Shown: positions 26,490-35,942, counted from the first letter of the stretch. The stretch is 64,000 nt of DNA from VAZQ01 sp963712565 (GCA_963712565.1 CAVQIP010000018.1:124001-188000), one strand, 5' to 3'. Numbers and translations are program-made. The notes: generated from the sequence alone by a model not told the origin.

Positions 26490-27755
26490 ATGACGAAAGC
26501 ACTCTTGGGCGCCGCCTCGGCACTCGTGCTTGCGTGGACTTCTCTGGCCCATGCGCAGCAGCCGACCGCGGGCAATCTCGAAAAACTTTCGGAGTTCAAG
26601 ACCACCGGAACGCCGATGGACATCCCGCAGATTCCGCAGACCGGAGCGAAAGCGGACGCGATCAAGAAGAACCTCGCCCGCATCAAGCTGCCGCCCGGGT
26701 TCAAGATCGACCTCTATGCGATCGTGCCGGATGCCCGCCATATGGCGGTCGGGCCGCAAGGCGTGGTGATGTTCGTCGGCACGCGCAAGAGCAAGGCGTG
26801 GGCGGTCACCGACCGCGACAAGGACCGCGTGGCCGACGAGGTCAAGGAGTTTGCACCGTCGATCGGCTTTACTCTCCCGAACGGGGTGTGCTTCTCGAAG
26901 GACGGTTTTCTCTTCCTCGTCGAGCAGAACCGGGTGCTCGTCTTTCCCGCCGCCGAGTTCTTCTACGAAGGTCCGGACGTCGCCGCCTTCGTCGTGGTGA
27001 AGCAGGGCGAGCTGATCCCGCCGACCGAGGAATCCTACAACCACACCGCGCGCGTGTGCCGGATCGGGCCGGACGACAAGCTCTACATCACGCTCGGACA
27101 GCCGTTCAACGTGTTCGCGCCGGGGAAGATGGACCTGTACAAGCGGACCGGCATCGGCGGCATCATCCGCATGAGCCGCGAGGGCAAGGACCGCGAGGTC
27201 TTCGCCTGGGGCGTGCGCAACTCCGTGGGCATGGACTTCAATCCGAAGGACCGCGCCCTCTGGTTCACCGACAATCAGGTCGACGGCATGGGCGACAACC
27301 AGCCGCCCGGCGAGCTCAACCGCGCCGACAAGCCGGGCATGAATTTCGGCTTTCCCTATTTCGGCGGCGGCAAGACCCGCACCAATGAATACAAGGACCA
27401 GACGCCGCCCGCCGGCGTGACCTTCCCGCAGGTGGAGATGGACGCGCACGCCGCCGACCTCGGCATGACCTTCTATACCGGGAGCATGTTCCCGCAGAAG
27501 TACCGCGGCGGCATCTTCTCGGCCCAGCACGGCTCGTGGAACCGCACCAAGCCGATCGGCGCACGCGTCATGTTCACGAGCCTCAAGGAGGACGGGACGG
27601 CCGACAAGACCGAGGTGTTCGCCGAAGGCTGGCTCACCGAGAACGGAGAATATCTCGGCCGGCCGGTCGATGTCGCGCAACTCCCGGACGGATCGATCCT
27701 CGTCTCCGACGATTTCGCCGGCGCCGTCTACCGCATCTGGCACGACGGCCGCTGA
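26490..27755 (+). CDS. PQQ-dependent sugar/sorbosone dehydrogenase-like protein
   Basis: 421 residues from ATG 26490, behind GAGAGGAAGA. A Sec signal peptide ends at AHAQQ. The mature part is a six-bladed quinoprotein propeller of the glucose/sorbosone dehydrogenase family: IKLPPGFKIDLYAIVPDARH, VFAWGVRNSVGMDF, WFTDNQVDGMGDNQPPGELN, GRPVDVAQLPDGSILVSDDF. It oxidises a sugar or alcohol in the periplasm and hands electrons to a cytochrome; the next gene encodes a matching small c-type cytochrome. The substrate cannot be assigned. Confidence 0.92.
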   Translation: MTKALLGAASALVLAWTSLAHAQQPTAGNLEKLSEFKTTGTPMDIPQIPQTGAKADAIKKNLARIKLPPGFKIDLYAIVPDARHMAVGPQGVVMFVGTRKSKAWAVTDRDKDRVADEVKEFAPSIGFTLPNGVCFSKDGFLFLVEQNRVLVFPAAEFFYEGPDVAAFVVVKQGELIPPTEESYNHTARVCRIGPDDKLYITLGQPFNVFAPGKMDLYKRTGIGGIIRMSREGKDREVFAWGVRNSVGMDFNPKDRALWFTDNQVDGMGDNQPPGELNRADKPGMNFGFPYFGGGKTRTNEYKDQTPPAGVTFPQVEMDAHAADLGMTFYTGSMFPQKYRGGIFSAQHGSWNRTKPIGARVMFTSLKEDGTADKTEVFAEGWLTENGEYLGRPVDVAQLPDGSILVSDDFAGAVYRIWHDGR

Positions 27756-27766
27756 ACCCGAACGAC

Positions 27767-27796
27767 GGGCCGCGCCCGCGATCGGCGCGGCCCTTT
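27767..27796 (+). terminator. Terminator-like hairpin after the PQQ dehydrogenase
   Basis: GGGCCGCGCC (27767-27776) pairs perfectly with GGCGCGGCCC (27784-27793) over a 7-base loop, followed by TTT. The short T-run suggests partial termination, letting some transcript reach the cytochrome gene. Confidence 0.65.
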
Positions 27797-27817
27797 GCGT
27801 CGATCAGGATCAAGGCA

Positions 27818-28156
27818 ATGCCGCCTCACCGACGCAGCGCGCGGCTCGCCGCACTTGCACTGCTGTCGTTGGCTGCGAGCGCGCCGGCCGGCGCGGCCGA
27901 CGTAGCCGCCGGCCGCCGCAAGGCCGTTCAGTGCCAGACCTGTCACGGACTCGACGGACTTTCCAAGCTGCCGGAAGCCCCTCATCTCGCCGGCCAGCCC
28001 GAGCGCTATCTCGTCAAGTCACTCGAGGAATATCGCACGGGTGCACGCAAGGACGACATGATGACGCTCGTGGTCAAAGATCTCAGCGATCAGGACATCG
28101 CCGATCTGGCGGCCTACTACGCGGCGATCGAGTTTTCCGCGCAACCTCCGAAGTGA
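27818..28156 (+). CDS. c-type cytochrome, partner of the PQQ dehydrogenase
   Basis: 112 residues from ATG 27818. Signal peptide to APAGAADVAAG. Haem motif CQTCH, with Met ligand probably in the KDDMMTLVVKDLSDQDI stretch. This is a class I cytochrome c553/c4-like domain. It lies 62 bases after the dehydrogenase and is the obvious electron acceptor. Confidence 0.92.
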   Translation: MPPHRRSARLAALALLSLAASAPAGAADVAAGRRKAVQCQTCHGLDGLSKLPEAPHLAGQPERYLVKSLEEYRTGARKDDMMTLVVKDLSDQDIADLAAYYAAIEFSAQPPK

Positions 28157-28269
28157 GCTTGGCAGACGATTGCAGCCGGGAGGCCGGCTCCCTCTTCCAT
28201 GATGTGCATGGGCGAGGGATACTCGGGCCTTAGCCGGAAGATCAAAAAAAGTCGGCACGGGAGGACGAC

Positions 28270-29325
28270 ATGACCACGCGCAGGGACTTCATCGGCGGCG
28301 CGGCCGGCGTCGCCTTCGTCGGCTGCGAACTCATGAGCACGGCGCATGTGCATGCGCAGCCGGCCACCCGGCGCCGAGAGGTGGTGGTCAACGGCCGCCG
28401 CGTGAAGACGGTCGACGTGCATGCGCACTGCGCGTTTCCGGAAGCCATGGCGTTGATGGGACGGAAAGTGAATCCGGAAACCCTGGTCATGGGCGCCGAG
28501 CGCATCCGCGCCATGGACGAGCAGGGCATCGACGTCGAGGCGCTCAGCATCAATGCCTATTGGTACAAGGCCGAGCGCGACCTCGCCCGCCAACTCATCA
28601 AGCTGCAGAACGAGAAGCTCGCGGAGCTGTGCGCGTCACAGCCGGACCGCTTCGTCGCTTTCGCGACGGTCGCGCTGCAATACCCGGATTTGGCGGCGGA
28701 GCAACTCGAGGACGCCGTCAAGAAGCTCGGGCTGCGCGGCGCCGGCGTCGGCGGAAGCGTCAACGGCGAGGAGCTTTCCGACCCGAAGTTCCACCCGTTC
28801 TGGGCGAAGGCGGAAGAGCTGGGCTGCCTGATCTTCATCCACCCGGTGGCCAATCCGGATTTCGAGAAGCGGCTGAAAGGCAACGGCGGGTTGATCAACG
28901 TCATCGGCAACCCGCTCGAAACCACGATCGCGCTGTCGCACCTGATCTTCGAAGGAACGCTCGACCGGTTTCCGGGGCTCAAGGTCTGCGCCGCCCACGG
29001 CGGCGGCTATCTGCCGTCCTACGCCGCAAGGTCGGACGCGGGCTGCGTCACGTTTCCGAACCGCTGCGCGGCGGTCAAGCTCAAGAAGAAACCGACCGAA
29101 TATCTGCGGCAGCTCTATTTCGACTCCATAATCTTCACCCCGGAAGCGCTGCGTCATCTGGTTGCGGAGGTCGGCGCCAGCCAGATCGTCATGGGCACGG
29201 ACTATCCGTTCCCCTGGACCAAGACCTCGGTCGATCACATCCTCGACACGCCGGGACTGAGCGACGCCGAGCGCGCGGCCATGCTGGGCGACACCGCGGC
29301 AAGACTGCTGGGCATCAAGTCTTAG
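28270..29325 (+). CDS. Amidohydrolase family protein (ACMSD-like)
   Basis: 351 residues from ATG 28270. Starts with a twin-arginine signal (TTRRDFIGGAAGVAFVG), so it is probably exported folded. The amidohydrolase-2 fold is shown by the HxH metal pair in VDVHAHC, the later IFIHPVANP, CAAHGGGYLP and GTDYPFPWTK. The nearest known chemistry is that of 2-amino-3-carboxymuconate semialdehyde decarboxylase and related decarboxylases or hydrolases. An exported member is unusual. It is followed by a Bug receptor, a pairing suggesting the receptor may take up the product. Confidence 0.9.
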   Translation: MTTRRDFIGGAAGVAFVGCELMSTAHVHAQPATRRREVVVNGRRVKTVDVHAHCAFPEAMALMGRKVNPETLVMGAERIRAMDEQGIDVEALSINAYWYKAERDLARQLIKLQNEKLAELCASQPDRFVAFATVALQYPDLAAEQLEDAVKKLGLRGAGVGGSVNGEELSDPKFHPFWAKAEELGCLIFIHPVANPDFEKRLKGNGGLINVIGNPLETTIALSHLIFEGTLDRFPGLKVCAAHGGGYLPSYAARSDAGCVTFPNRCAAVKLKKKPTEYLRQLYFDSIIFTPEALRHLVAEVGASQIVMGTDYPFPWTKTSVDHILDTPGLSDAERAAMLGDTAARLLGIKS

Positions 29326-29366
29326 GCCGCCGACCAAACGTCGCCGGCAATGCGCGGAGGATCGGC

Positions 29367-30344
29367 ATGATACTTCCTCGCCGTGCGTTTCTTGCGCTTG
29401 CCGGAGCGGGCGCCGCGCTCGCCCTGCAATCGCAAACAGCCGCGGCGCAAAGCTACCCGACGCGGCCGGTGCGTTTGATCGTCGGCTTTCCGGCCGGCGG
29501 TCCGAACGACATCCTCGCGCGCCTTCTCGGCCAATGGCTGTCGGAACGGCTCGCGCAGCCGTTCGTGGTCGAAAATCGGCCCGGCCGCTCCGGCAATCTC
29601 GCCACCGAAACGGTCGTTCGCGCTCCCGCCGACGGCTACACCCTGCTCCTGGTCGGTCCGGCCAACGCGATCAGCGCGTCGCTCTACGATAGTCTCGGTT
29701 TCAACTTTCTGCGCGACATCGCGCCGGTCGCGGGCATCACCCGCGAGCCCCTGGTGCTGGTGGTGCATCCGTCGGTCCCGGCAACGACGGTTACCGAACT
29801 CGTCGCCTATGCCAAGGCCGAGCCGGGCCGGATCAAGCTGGCGTCGACCGGCAACGGGAGCTCGCCCCACGTGTCGGGCGAGCTGTTCAAGATGCTGACC
29901 GGTGTCGACCTCGCGGTCGTGCATTACGCCGGCGGCGGACCGGCGCTGAAAGCCCTGGTCGAGGGGCAGGCGCAGATGATGTTCGAGCCGATGTCGGCCG
30001 CGATCGCGCCGATCAGGGCCGGCAAGCTGCGCGCGTTGGCGGTGACCACCGCCACGCGCTCGGCGGCGCTGCCGGACGTCCCCACGATGGCCGATTCCGT
30101 GCCGGGCTACGAGGCGAGCGCCGTCACCGGCATCGGCGCGCCCAAAGACACCCCGGCCGAGATCATCGCCACCCTCAATGCGGCGATCAATGCCGCCTTT
30201 GCCGATCCGGCGATGCGGGCGCGACTCGCCGAGACCGGCGGCGCTGCGCTTGCAGGCTCGCCGGCCGAATTCGGCAAGCTGCTCGCCGAAGAAACGGAGA
30301 AATGGGCCAAGGTCGTCAGGTTTTCCGGCGCCAAGCCGGATTAG
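29367..30344 (+). CDS. Bug/TctC family solute-binding protein
   Basis: 325 residues from ATG 29367, behind GGAGG. Signal peptide with a weak twin-arginine look (PRRAFLALAGAGAAL) ending at AAAQSYP. Family text: RPVRLIVGFPAGGPNDILAR, KLASTGNGSSPHVSGELFKM, ALPDVPTMADSVPGYEA. Binds an organic acid in the periplasm; no TctAB genes nearby. Co-oriented with the exported amidohydrolase 41 bases upstream. Confidence 0.93.
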   Translation: MILPRRAFLALAGAGAALALQSQTAAAQSYPTRPVRLIVGFPAGGPNDILARLLGQWLSERLAQPFVVENRPGRSGNLATETVVRAPADGYTLLLVGPANAISASLYDSLGFNFLRDIAPVAGITREPLVLVVHPSVPATTVTELVAYAKAEPGRIKLASTGNGSSPHVSGELFKMLTGVDLAVVHYAGGGPALKALVEGQAQMMFEPMSAAIAPIRAGKLRALAVTTATRSAALPDVPTMADSVPGYEASAVTGIGAPKDTPAEIIATLNAAINAAFADPAMRARLAETGGAALAGSPAEFGKLLAEETEKWAKVVRFSGAKPD

Positions 30345-30398
30345 TCCCGGGCTGCACAAATGCCGACTCGTCCTGGCCGGCTTTATGACTAACGCCGA

Positions 30399-31463
30399 TC
30401 AATAACCGTCGACTTCGACGACAGCTTCGGCAAAGGCCTGCGGGGCTTCTTGCGGCAGATTGTGACCGACGCCGCCCGTGATGATCCGGTGCGAATATTT
30501 GCCCGAGAATTTCTTGGCATAGGAACTGCTGTCCGGGTGAGGTGCACCATTGGCGTCACCTTCAAGGGTAACGGTGGGCACGGTGATGACCGGACCTTCG
30601 GCAAGCCGCTTTTCCAAATCGTCATACTTCGGCTCGCCTTCAGCCAGACCGAGCCGCCAGCGGTAATTATGGATCACGATGCTGACATGATCCGGGTTGT
30701 CGAAGGACGCCGCACTGCGATCGAAGGTGGCGTCATCGAAGTCCCATTTCGGCGAAGCGATCTGCCAAATGAGCTTAGCAAAATCACGCCGGTATTTTTC
30801 GTAGCCGGCCCGGCCGCGGTCCGTGGCAAAATAATATTGGTACCACCATTCGAGCTCGGCCTTCGGCGGCAATGGCATCTTGCCCGCTTGCTGGCTGCCG
30901 ATCAGATAACCGCTCACGGACACCATGGCCTTGCAGCGCTGTGGCCAAAGCGCCGCGATGATGTTGGCGGTCCGCGCCCCCCAATCAAACCCGCCGATGG
31001 TCGCCTTCTCGATCTTGAGAGCATCCATCAAGGCGATAGCATCGACAGCGATCGCCGACGGCTGGCCGTTGCGGACCTCGCTTGAAAGAAAGCGCGTCGT
31101 GCCATAGCCGCGCAGATACGGGACGATCACCCGGTAGCCCGCCGACGCCAGCAGAGGGGCAACATCGACATAGCTGTGAATGTCGTAGGGCCAACCGTGC
31201 AGAAGTAGAACCGCGGGCCCATCGGCAGGACCGGCCTCGGCGTATCCGACATTGAGAACCCCGGCATCGACCTGCTTCAGTGCGCCGAACGACGTGTTCG
31301 TCCCCGGCTTGATCGTGGGCAGATCTGCCGGTTTTGCCTTGCCGGATTGTGCGTCCACAGAACCGATCATGCCGAGCTCGGCGGCAGCAATGGTCACGGC
31401 CGCAATGCCCAAAAAGCGGCGGCGATGATGGTTGATTTCTTCGGACATCTTGATCGTACCCAT
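30399..31463 (-). CDS. Alpha/beta hydrolase, epoxide hydrolase-like, Tat-exported
   Basis: 354 residues from ATG 31463, behind AAGGAG. A twin-arginine signal (NHHRRRFLGIAAVTIAAAE) predicts export. The hydrolase core has HGWPYDIHSY (oxyanion region), the nucleophile in GGFDWGART, which is Asp as in epoxide hydrolases and haloalkane dehalogenases, and the His in GGVGHNLPQEAP. Reaction and substrate beyond that are inferred. It faces the cupin gene. Confidence 0.88.
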   Translation of the reverse strand: MGTIKMSEEINHHRRRFLGIAAVTIAAAELGMIGSVDAQSGKAKPADLPTIKPGTNTSFGALKQVDAGVLNVGYAEAGPADGPAVLLLHGWPYDIHSYVDVAPLLASAGYRVIVPYLRGYGTTRFLSSEVRNGQPSAIAVDAIALMDALKIEKATIGGFDWGARTANIIAALWPQRCKAMVSVSGYLIGSQQAGKMPLPPKAELEWWYQYYFATDRGRAGYEKYRRDFAKLIWQIASPKWDFDDATFDRSAASFDNPDHVSIVIHNYRWRLGLAEGEPKYDDLEKRLAEGPVITVPTVTLEGDANGAPHPDSSSYAKKFSGKYSHRIITGGVGHNLPQEAPQAFAEAVVEVDGY

Positions 31464-31639
31464 CGGGGAAACTCCTTGGTTCGATGACTGGTCCGGAAGT
31501 GCCGCCTCGATCGCGCCGCTTTCGGTGGAACAACGGTCATGCAGCAGATAGCATCGCGAATGACCGAGTTCGATCCTGTGCAGACGCCGTGAGATTTGTG
31601 TAGTAGCCTTTCTTTGTGCGCGTCGATCTGGAGACCTTG

Positions 31640-32125
31640 ATGAGTGCTGAACGCGGTGTCAAAAGCATTGCAATCGAGGCTATCTCTGCGCCAACAAGAT
31701 CAAAATCGTCAAACTATCCAGAGCCATTCTTCAGCCGAATGTCCAGGCGCGAAAAGCGCCCGCTCGGCGACTTATTTGGCCTCAAGAACTTCGGTGTAAA
31801 TCTTACGACCTTGCATCCCGGCGGGGAGTCAGCGTTGCTGCATCGGCACAGCAGGCAGGATGAATTTATCTACGTTCTTCAAGGAACCCCCACGTTGGTG
31901 ACGGACCAGGGTGAGGTCACACTCTCCCCAGGTATGTGTGCAGGCTTTCCGGCGCAGGGTCTCGCCCACCAGCTCGTGAATCGGACGAGCAGCAAAGTCA
32001 CTTATCTCGAAATCGGTGACCGAACCCCGGGCGACGAAGGGAGCTACCCGGCCGACGATATCAAAGCCACGCTTGGGCCTGACGGCAAATGGCAGTTCAC
32101 GCACAAAGACGGCAGAAAATATTGA
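31640..32125 (+). CDS. Cupin domain protein
   Basis: 161 residues from ATG 31640, preceded by GGAGA; a GTG at 31616 is the alternative. A single cupin barrel: HPGGESALLHRHSRQDEFIY gives the His-rich metal site, with GTPTLVTDQGEVTLSPGM and the second-motif His in GLAHQLVNRTS. Similar proteins bind metals or small ligands; no specific reaction can be given. It lies divergent from the hydrolase gene. Confidence 0.85.
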   Translation: MSAERGVKSIAIEAISAPTRSKSSNYPEPFFSRMSRREKRPLGDLFGLKNFGVNLTTLHPGGESALLHRHSRQDEFIYVLQGTPTLVTDQGEVTLSPGMCAGFPAQGLAHQLVNRTSSKVTYLEIGDRTPGDEGSYPADDIKATLGPDGKWQFTHKDGRKY

Positions 32126-32339
32126 TGCCCGACCGACTGCCGCAGCTGGCATGAAGCCGACGAGCAGCTATGTCCGCTATTCGGTCCTTTTAAGGTGAAG
32201 CCGACATTCAGCCAGCGATCCCTGAGCAACCGCGATTTGAGAGTACGCGCCCAAAATGCTGCCGGTCGGGCAAGCCCGACATGCAGTGACAAGCCCAGCC
32301 ACGACGGAACGGACGCAGGCTGGCGTGGGTGGCGCCAAG

Positions 32340-32855
32340 ATGAGGATGAAACGCATGCAACCACCGGCAAGCGGCAAGCTGGTCGACGCCAAGACCTTCT
32401 GGCGCGCGCTCGGCCAGCGCGCGATCGGCAGCACGGTCGTCACCGCGCGCTCGGCGGACGGACCCGCGGGCTTCCTCGGCCTCTCCGCCTCCCATGTGTG
32501 CGCGGATCCGCCGCTGATGCTGGTCTCGATCGACAAGCGCACCTCGGCGCTCGCCACGGTGCTGGCGGCTCGCCATTTCGCGGTCAATTTCCTGCCGCGC
32601 GAGGCGACCGAGATCGCGGATCTGTTCGGCGGCAAAGGCGCGCTCAAAGGCGCGGCGCGGTTCGAGACCACGCGCTGGCAAAAGCTCACCACCGGCGCGC
32701 CGGTGCTGGCGAGCGCGCTCGGCGCCATGGACTGCGAGCTCGAAGAGGCGCTCGAGCGCCATGGCGTCACGATCGTCATCGGCCGCGTCGTCGACGTCCT
32801 CATCGGCAGCGGGCGCAATCCGCTGATCCACTTCGGCGGCGGCTATCTGACGTAA
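32340..32855 (+). CDS. Flavin reductase family protein
   Basis: 171 residues from ATG 32340; ATG 32346 is out of frame alternatives aside, and ATG 32355 is a plausible later start behind GAGGA. FMN-binding split barrel: FWRALGQRAIGSTVVTARSA, GLSASHVCADPPLMLVSIDK, HFAVNFLPRE, HFGGGYLT. Such proteins reduce FMN/FAD with NAD(P)H for a partner monooxygenase; none is next to it. Confidence 0.88.
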   Translation: MRMKRMQPPASGKLVDAKTFWRALGQRAIGSTVVTARSADGPAGFLGLSASHVCADPPLMLVSIDKRTSALATVLAARHFAVNFLPREATEIADLFGGKGALKGAARFETTRWQKLTTGAPVLASALGAMDCELEEALERHGVTIVIGRVVDVLIGSGRNPLIHFGGGYLT

Positions 32856-32928
32856 TCGCGGCGCGCGGATTCTCGGATCACGTTGGTTTGCAGGGTGGAG
32901 AGGCGCGTCCGCGGCTCCGACGCCGAGC

Positions 32929-34090
32929 TCACGACGACGCCTTTGCGCCCACCGCCGCCGCCACCGCGCGCACGAGCGCGATCGGATCGGTGAAGGCGGC
33001 GATGCCGGCGGCGCCGAGCTTTGCCACCGCTGCTTCCGCGCTCATCTTGCGGGCGGCGGCATGGCCGGCGGCGATGCCAACGAACAGCGGCTTCTCCAGC
33101 GGCTCGGCCGCGACCCAAGCGAGCAGCGCCTCGATGCGGTCGGCGAGCGAACGCGAGGCCAGCACGGTCTGGAACACGATCGCCTTGACCTGCGGGCGCT
33201 CGGCGATCGCGCGGGCGATGCGCAACCGTTCGGCCATGGTCTCGTCGGGAGCGCCGCGCAGATTGTCCATGAAACACGCCGCCCGCAGTCCGTGGTCCGC
33301 GAGCAGGTCCATCATCATCATGCCGAGCCCGGCGCCGGCGGTGACCAGGGCGACGTCGCCGTCGATCTCGACCAGATGAAATCCCAAGTCGCGCGCACGC
33401 CGCTCGAGCGGAGTGAGGGCATGCTCCGCCAGCGCGCGGCTGAGCGAAAACTCTTCCGCGTCGTGGCGGAAGTCCGCGCTGTCGTCGCGAATGATTTTGG
33501 CATCGCAGGCGACGAGCCGCCCATCCGGCGTCAGCGCCAGCGGGTTGATCTCGAGTAGCTCCAGGTCCTCGCGCCGGGCGATCTCCGGCAGCCGGGCGGC
33601 ACAGCGCGCCAGCCGCGCGGCGAGATCGCGCGCGAACAACCTGGTCAGGTCGGGATAAAGCGCGTCGGCGGTGACATCGCCGGCCGCGGTGTCGAGCGGG
33701 ATGCGGATGAGCGCCTCGGCGGTCTCGATGTCCTCGCCGCCCTCCGCGGCCAGAAGCTCGAGCCGCTGATGCGTGCCGTCGATACGGACCGCGAGATAGA
33801 TTTCGCGCGCGATCGGCACCGCCTCCTCGAGCAGCAGCGGCGCCGCGGGATCGTCGAGCGCGGCGGTGATGCGCGCGCGCTCCTGCGCAAGCTCGCGCCA
33901 GATCGGCCAGCCGGCGCACCAGGCCGCGCTTGCCGCGGCCGCCTTCCAGCAGCTGCGCCTTGAGCACGTGGCCCGGCCACTGCGCCGCCTCGGCGGGCGC
34001 GCCCTCGCCCGCGCGCAGCAACACGCCGCGCGGGACGGCGAGCCCGTGGCGGCGCAGCAAGGCTTTTCCGTCGATCTCCGCCAAGCGCAT
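32929..34090 (-). pseudogene. ATP-grasp acyl-CoA synthetase (SucC-like, ADP-forming), frame-broken
   Basis: Leftward from ATG 34090 (MRLAEIDGKALLRRHGLAVP, then LKAQLLEGGRGKRGLVR) the frame follows an ATP-grasp beta subunit of the succinyl-CoA synthetase type. Around 33892-33901 the text moves to the next frame (ELAQERARITAAL) and continues to the C-terminus at 32929. The later part has LLEINPLALTPDGRLVACDA and AGAGLGMMMMDLL. The 1162 bases are a codon multiple plus one, so one extra base explains the break. The divergent gene at 34143 encodes the matching alpha half. Acts on acyl-CoA plus ADP; substrate unknown. Confidence 0.82.
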
Positions 34091-34142
34091 AATGCGGCCA
34101 CCCTCCCCCTGCGCCCATCCGCGCATCAACTCGGACCCTAGC

Positions 34143-35036
34143 ATGCCGGACCCGGTCATCGAGCGCCTGCCGTTTCTCGACGCCGAGCCGTGGCGGGTGG
34201 CGGTGATCAATCCGACCGGGCGCTACGCCCGCAACCAGGTGGCCGGGCTCGTCGCCGCCGGCACGCCGCTCGTGGGCGGCGTCGCGCTCGGCCGCGGCGG
34301 CGAGACGCTGGACGGGTTGCCGCTCTACGACCGCCTCGCCGATCTGCCGGAGCGGCCGAACGTGGCGGTGCTCTACACGCCGGCCGAAGGCGCGCGCGAC
34401 GCCATTGCGATGTGTGCCGCCGGGCGTATCCGCACCATCGTCGCGGTCGCCGAATACGTGCCGGTACACGACGCGCTCGCGGCCGCCGCCCGCGCGCGCG
34501 CCTCGGGCTGTTGGCTGATCGGACCGAACACGCTCGGGATGTACGTGCCGGGGCGCGGGCTGCTCGGCTCGATCGCGCCGAGCTTCTGCAAACCCGGCCG
34601 GCTCGCCGTCATCGCGCGCAGCGGCACGCTCACGCTCGCCATGGCGCGGCAATTGACCGCGGCCGGCATCGGCCAGAGCCTCGTCGTCCATATCGGCGGC
34701 GACACCGTGGCCGGACGCAATCCGCACGAATATCTCGCCGCGCTCGCGCATGACGCGGCGACCGCGGCGGTGCTCTATTGCGGCGAGATCGGCGGCGACA
34801 AGGAATATGCGCTGGCCGACGCGGTGCGCGGCTTTCCCAAGCCGGTGGTGGCGATGGTGGTCGGCCGCCATGCGCCGCCGGAAAAGCGCATGGGCCATGC
34901 CGGCGCGCTGGTCGGCAGCGCGCGCGAGGGCGCGGCCGCGAAGCTTGCGGCGCTGGCCGCGGCGGGATGCCGGGTGGCCACCGGGCCGGAACAGGCGGTC
35001 GCGATGCTCACGGAGCTCGGGCTGGCGGAGGGATAA
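34143..35036 (+). CDS. CoA-binding acyl-CoA synthetase alpha-like protein (SucD-like)
   Basis: 297 residues from ATG 34143. CoA-binding Rossmann start (WRVAVINPTGRYARNQVAGL), GVALGRGGETLDGLPLYDRL, and the phosphohistidine loop RMGHAGALVGSAREG as in succinyl-CoA synthetase alpha. It is divergent from the beta-like gene with only 52 bases between starts, whereas sucC and sucD normally sit head to tail. Together they would form an ADP-forming acyl-CoA synthetase, if the beta gene is intact in the organism. Confidence 0.85.
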   Translation: MPDPVIERLPFLDAEPWRVAVINPTGRYARNQVAGLVAAGTPLVGGVALGRGGETLDGLPLYDRLADLPERPNVAVLYTPAEGARDAIAMCAAGRIRTIVAVAEYVPVHDALAAAARARASGCWLIGPNTLGMYVPGRGLLGSIAPSFCKPGRLAVIARSGTLTLAMARQLTAAGIGQSLVVHIGGDTVAGRNPHEYLAALAHDAATAAVLYCGEIGGDKEYALADAVRGFPKPVVAMVVGRHAPPEKRMGHAGALVGSAREGAAAKLAALAAAGCRVATGPEQAVAMLTELGLAEG

Positions 35037-35077
35037 GAGAAGCTGCCGGCGACATGTATGCCGATGATCTGTCGGCA

Positions 35078-35120
35078 AACTCGGTGGGCTCCGTCTCCGC
35101 GACGGGGAGAGGGAGCACAG
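35078..35120. repeat. Partial copy of the CTCCCTCTCCCC-type palindromic repeat
   Basis: The stretch TCGGTGGGCTCCGTCTCC followed by GGGGAGAGGGAGCACA matches half of the larger repeats near 39.4 and 45.1 kb. Confidence 0.5.
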
Positions 35121-35143
35121 CCGACTCGCGGCAGCAGTGTGGC

Positions 35144-35917
35144 TCACTTCCCCTTGAACACGGGCTTGCGCTTCTCCACGAAGGCGCGCTGCGCCTCGCG
35201 CGCATCCTCCGTGCGCGAGAGCTCGACGGTCACGCTCTGCTCGAAGCGGTAGGCGTCGCGCACCGGGAGCTCCTCGATGGTGTTGAGCGCGCGCTTGATA
35301 TGGCGCACGGCGAGCGGGCTCTTGCTCGCGATCTCGCGCGCGATGTCGCGCGCGGCGTCCATGAGGGCGGCGCGCGGCGGGCAGGCCTCGATCACGCCCA
35401 GCCGGTAGAGCTCCGCCGCCGAGACCCGGCGGCCGGTCAAATACATCAGGCGCGCGCGCGAGCGCCCGACATGCTCCATCAGGAAGCGCGCGCCGCCGGC
35501 GAGCCCGACGTCGATCTCAGGCATGGCGACATAGGCATTGTCGGAAGCCAGCATGATGTCGCAGGCGAGCATCAACACGAAGCCCGCGCCGATCGCCGGC
35601 CCGTTGACGGCGGCGATGACCGGCTTGGCGCAGTCCGTCACCGCGTAGAAGAATTCGCGCACCAAGCGGTTGTGCCGGACATAGTCGCCCGGCTCATGCA
35701 CCATGTCGACGCGCTCCTTGAGGTCGGCGCCGGCGGAAAACGTGTTGCCGGCCCCGGTCAGGATGGCGACGCGCACGTCGTCGCGGTCGCTGATCGCGTC
35801 GAACACGCGGATCAGCTCCTCGCGCGTGCGGGCGTTCTGCGCGTTCACCGGCGGGCGGTCGAAGGTGACGGTGGCGATGCCGTCGGCGACGTCGAGGCGG
35901 AACTGTTCGAGATCCAT
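35144..35917 (-). CDS. Enoyl-CoA hydratase/isomerase family protein
   Basis: 257 residues from ATG 35917. Crotonase fold: ATVTFDRPPVNAQNARTREE, TFSAGADLKERVDMV, VNGPAIGAGFVLMLACDIML, YVAMPEIDVGLAGGARFL. The first catalytic Glu position is Val; the second Glu (MPEIDVG) is present, so simple hydration is unlikely. It lies 26 bases before the flavin reductase-like gene's end and is probably co-transcribed with it. Confidence 0.9.
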   Translation of the reverse strand: MDLEQFRLDVADGIATVTFDRPPVNAQNARTREELIRVFDAISDRDDVRVAILTGAGNTFSAGADLKERVDMVHEPGDYVRHNRLVREFFYAVTDCAKPVIAAVNGPAIGAGFVLMLACDIMLASDNAYVAMPEIDVGLAGGARFLMEHVGRSRARLMYLTGRRVSAAELYRLGVIEACPPRAALMDAARDIAREIASKSPLAVRHIKRALNTIEELPVRDAYRFEQSVTVELSRTEDAREAQRAFVEKRKPVFKGK

Positions 35918-35942
35918 GGCATGCCCTGCGGAACGCAAACTC

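Noticed and set aside
26184..27743. 519-codon minus-strand frame
   Set aside because: Antisense to the PQQ dehydrogenase, whose signal peptide, motifs and ribosome site are all clear.
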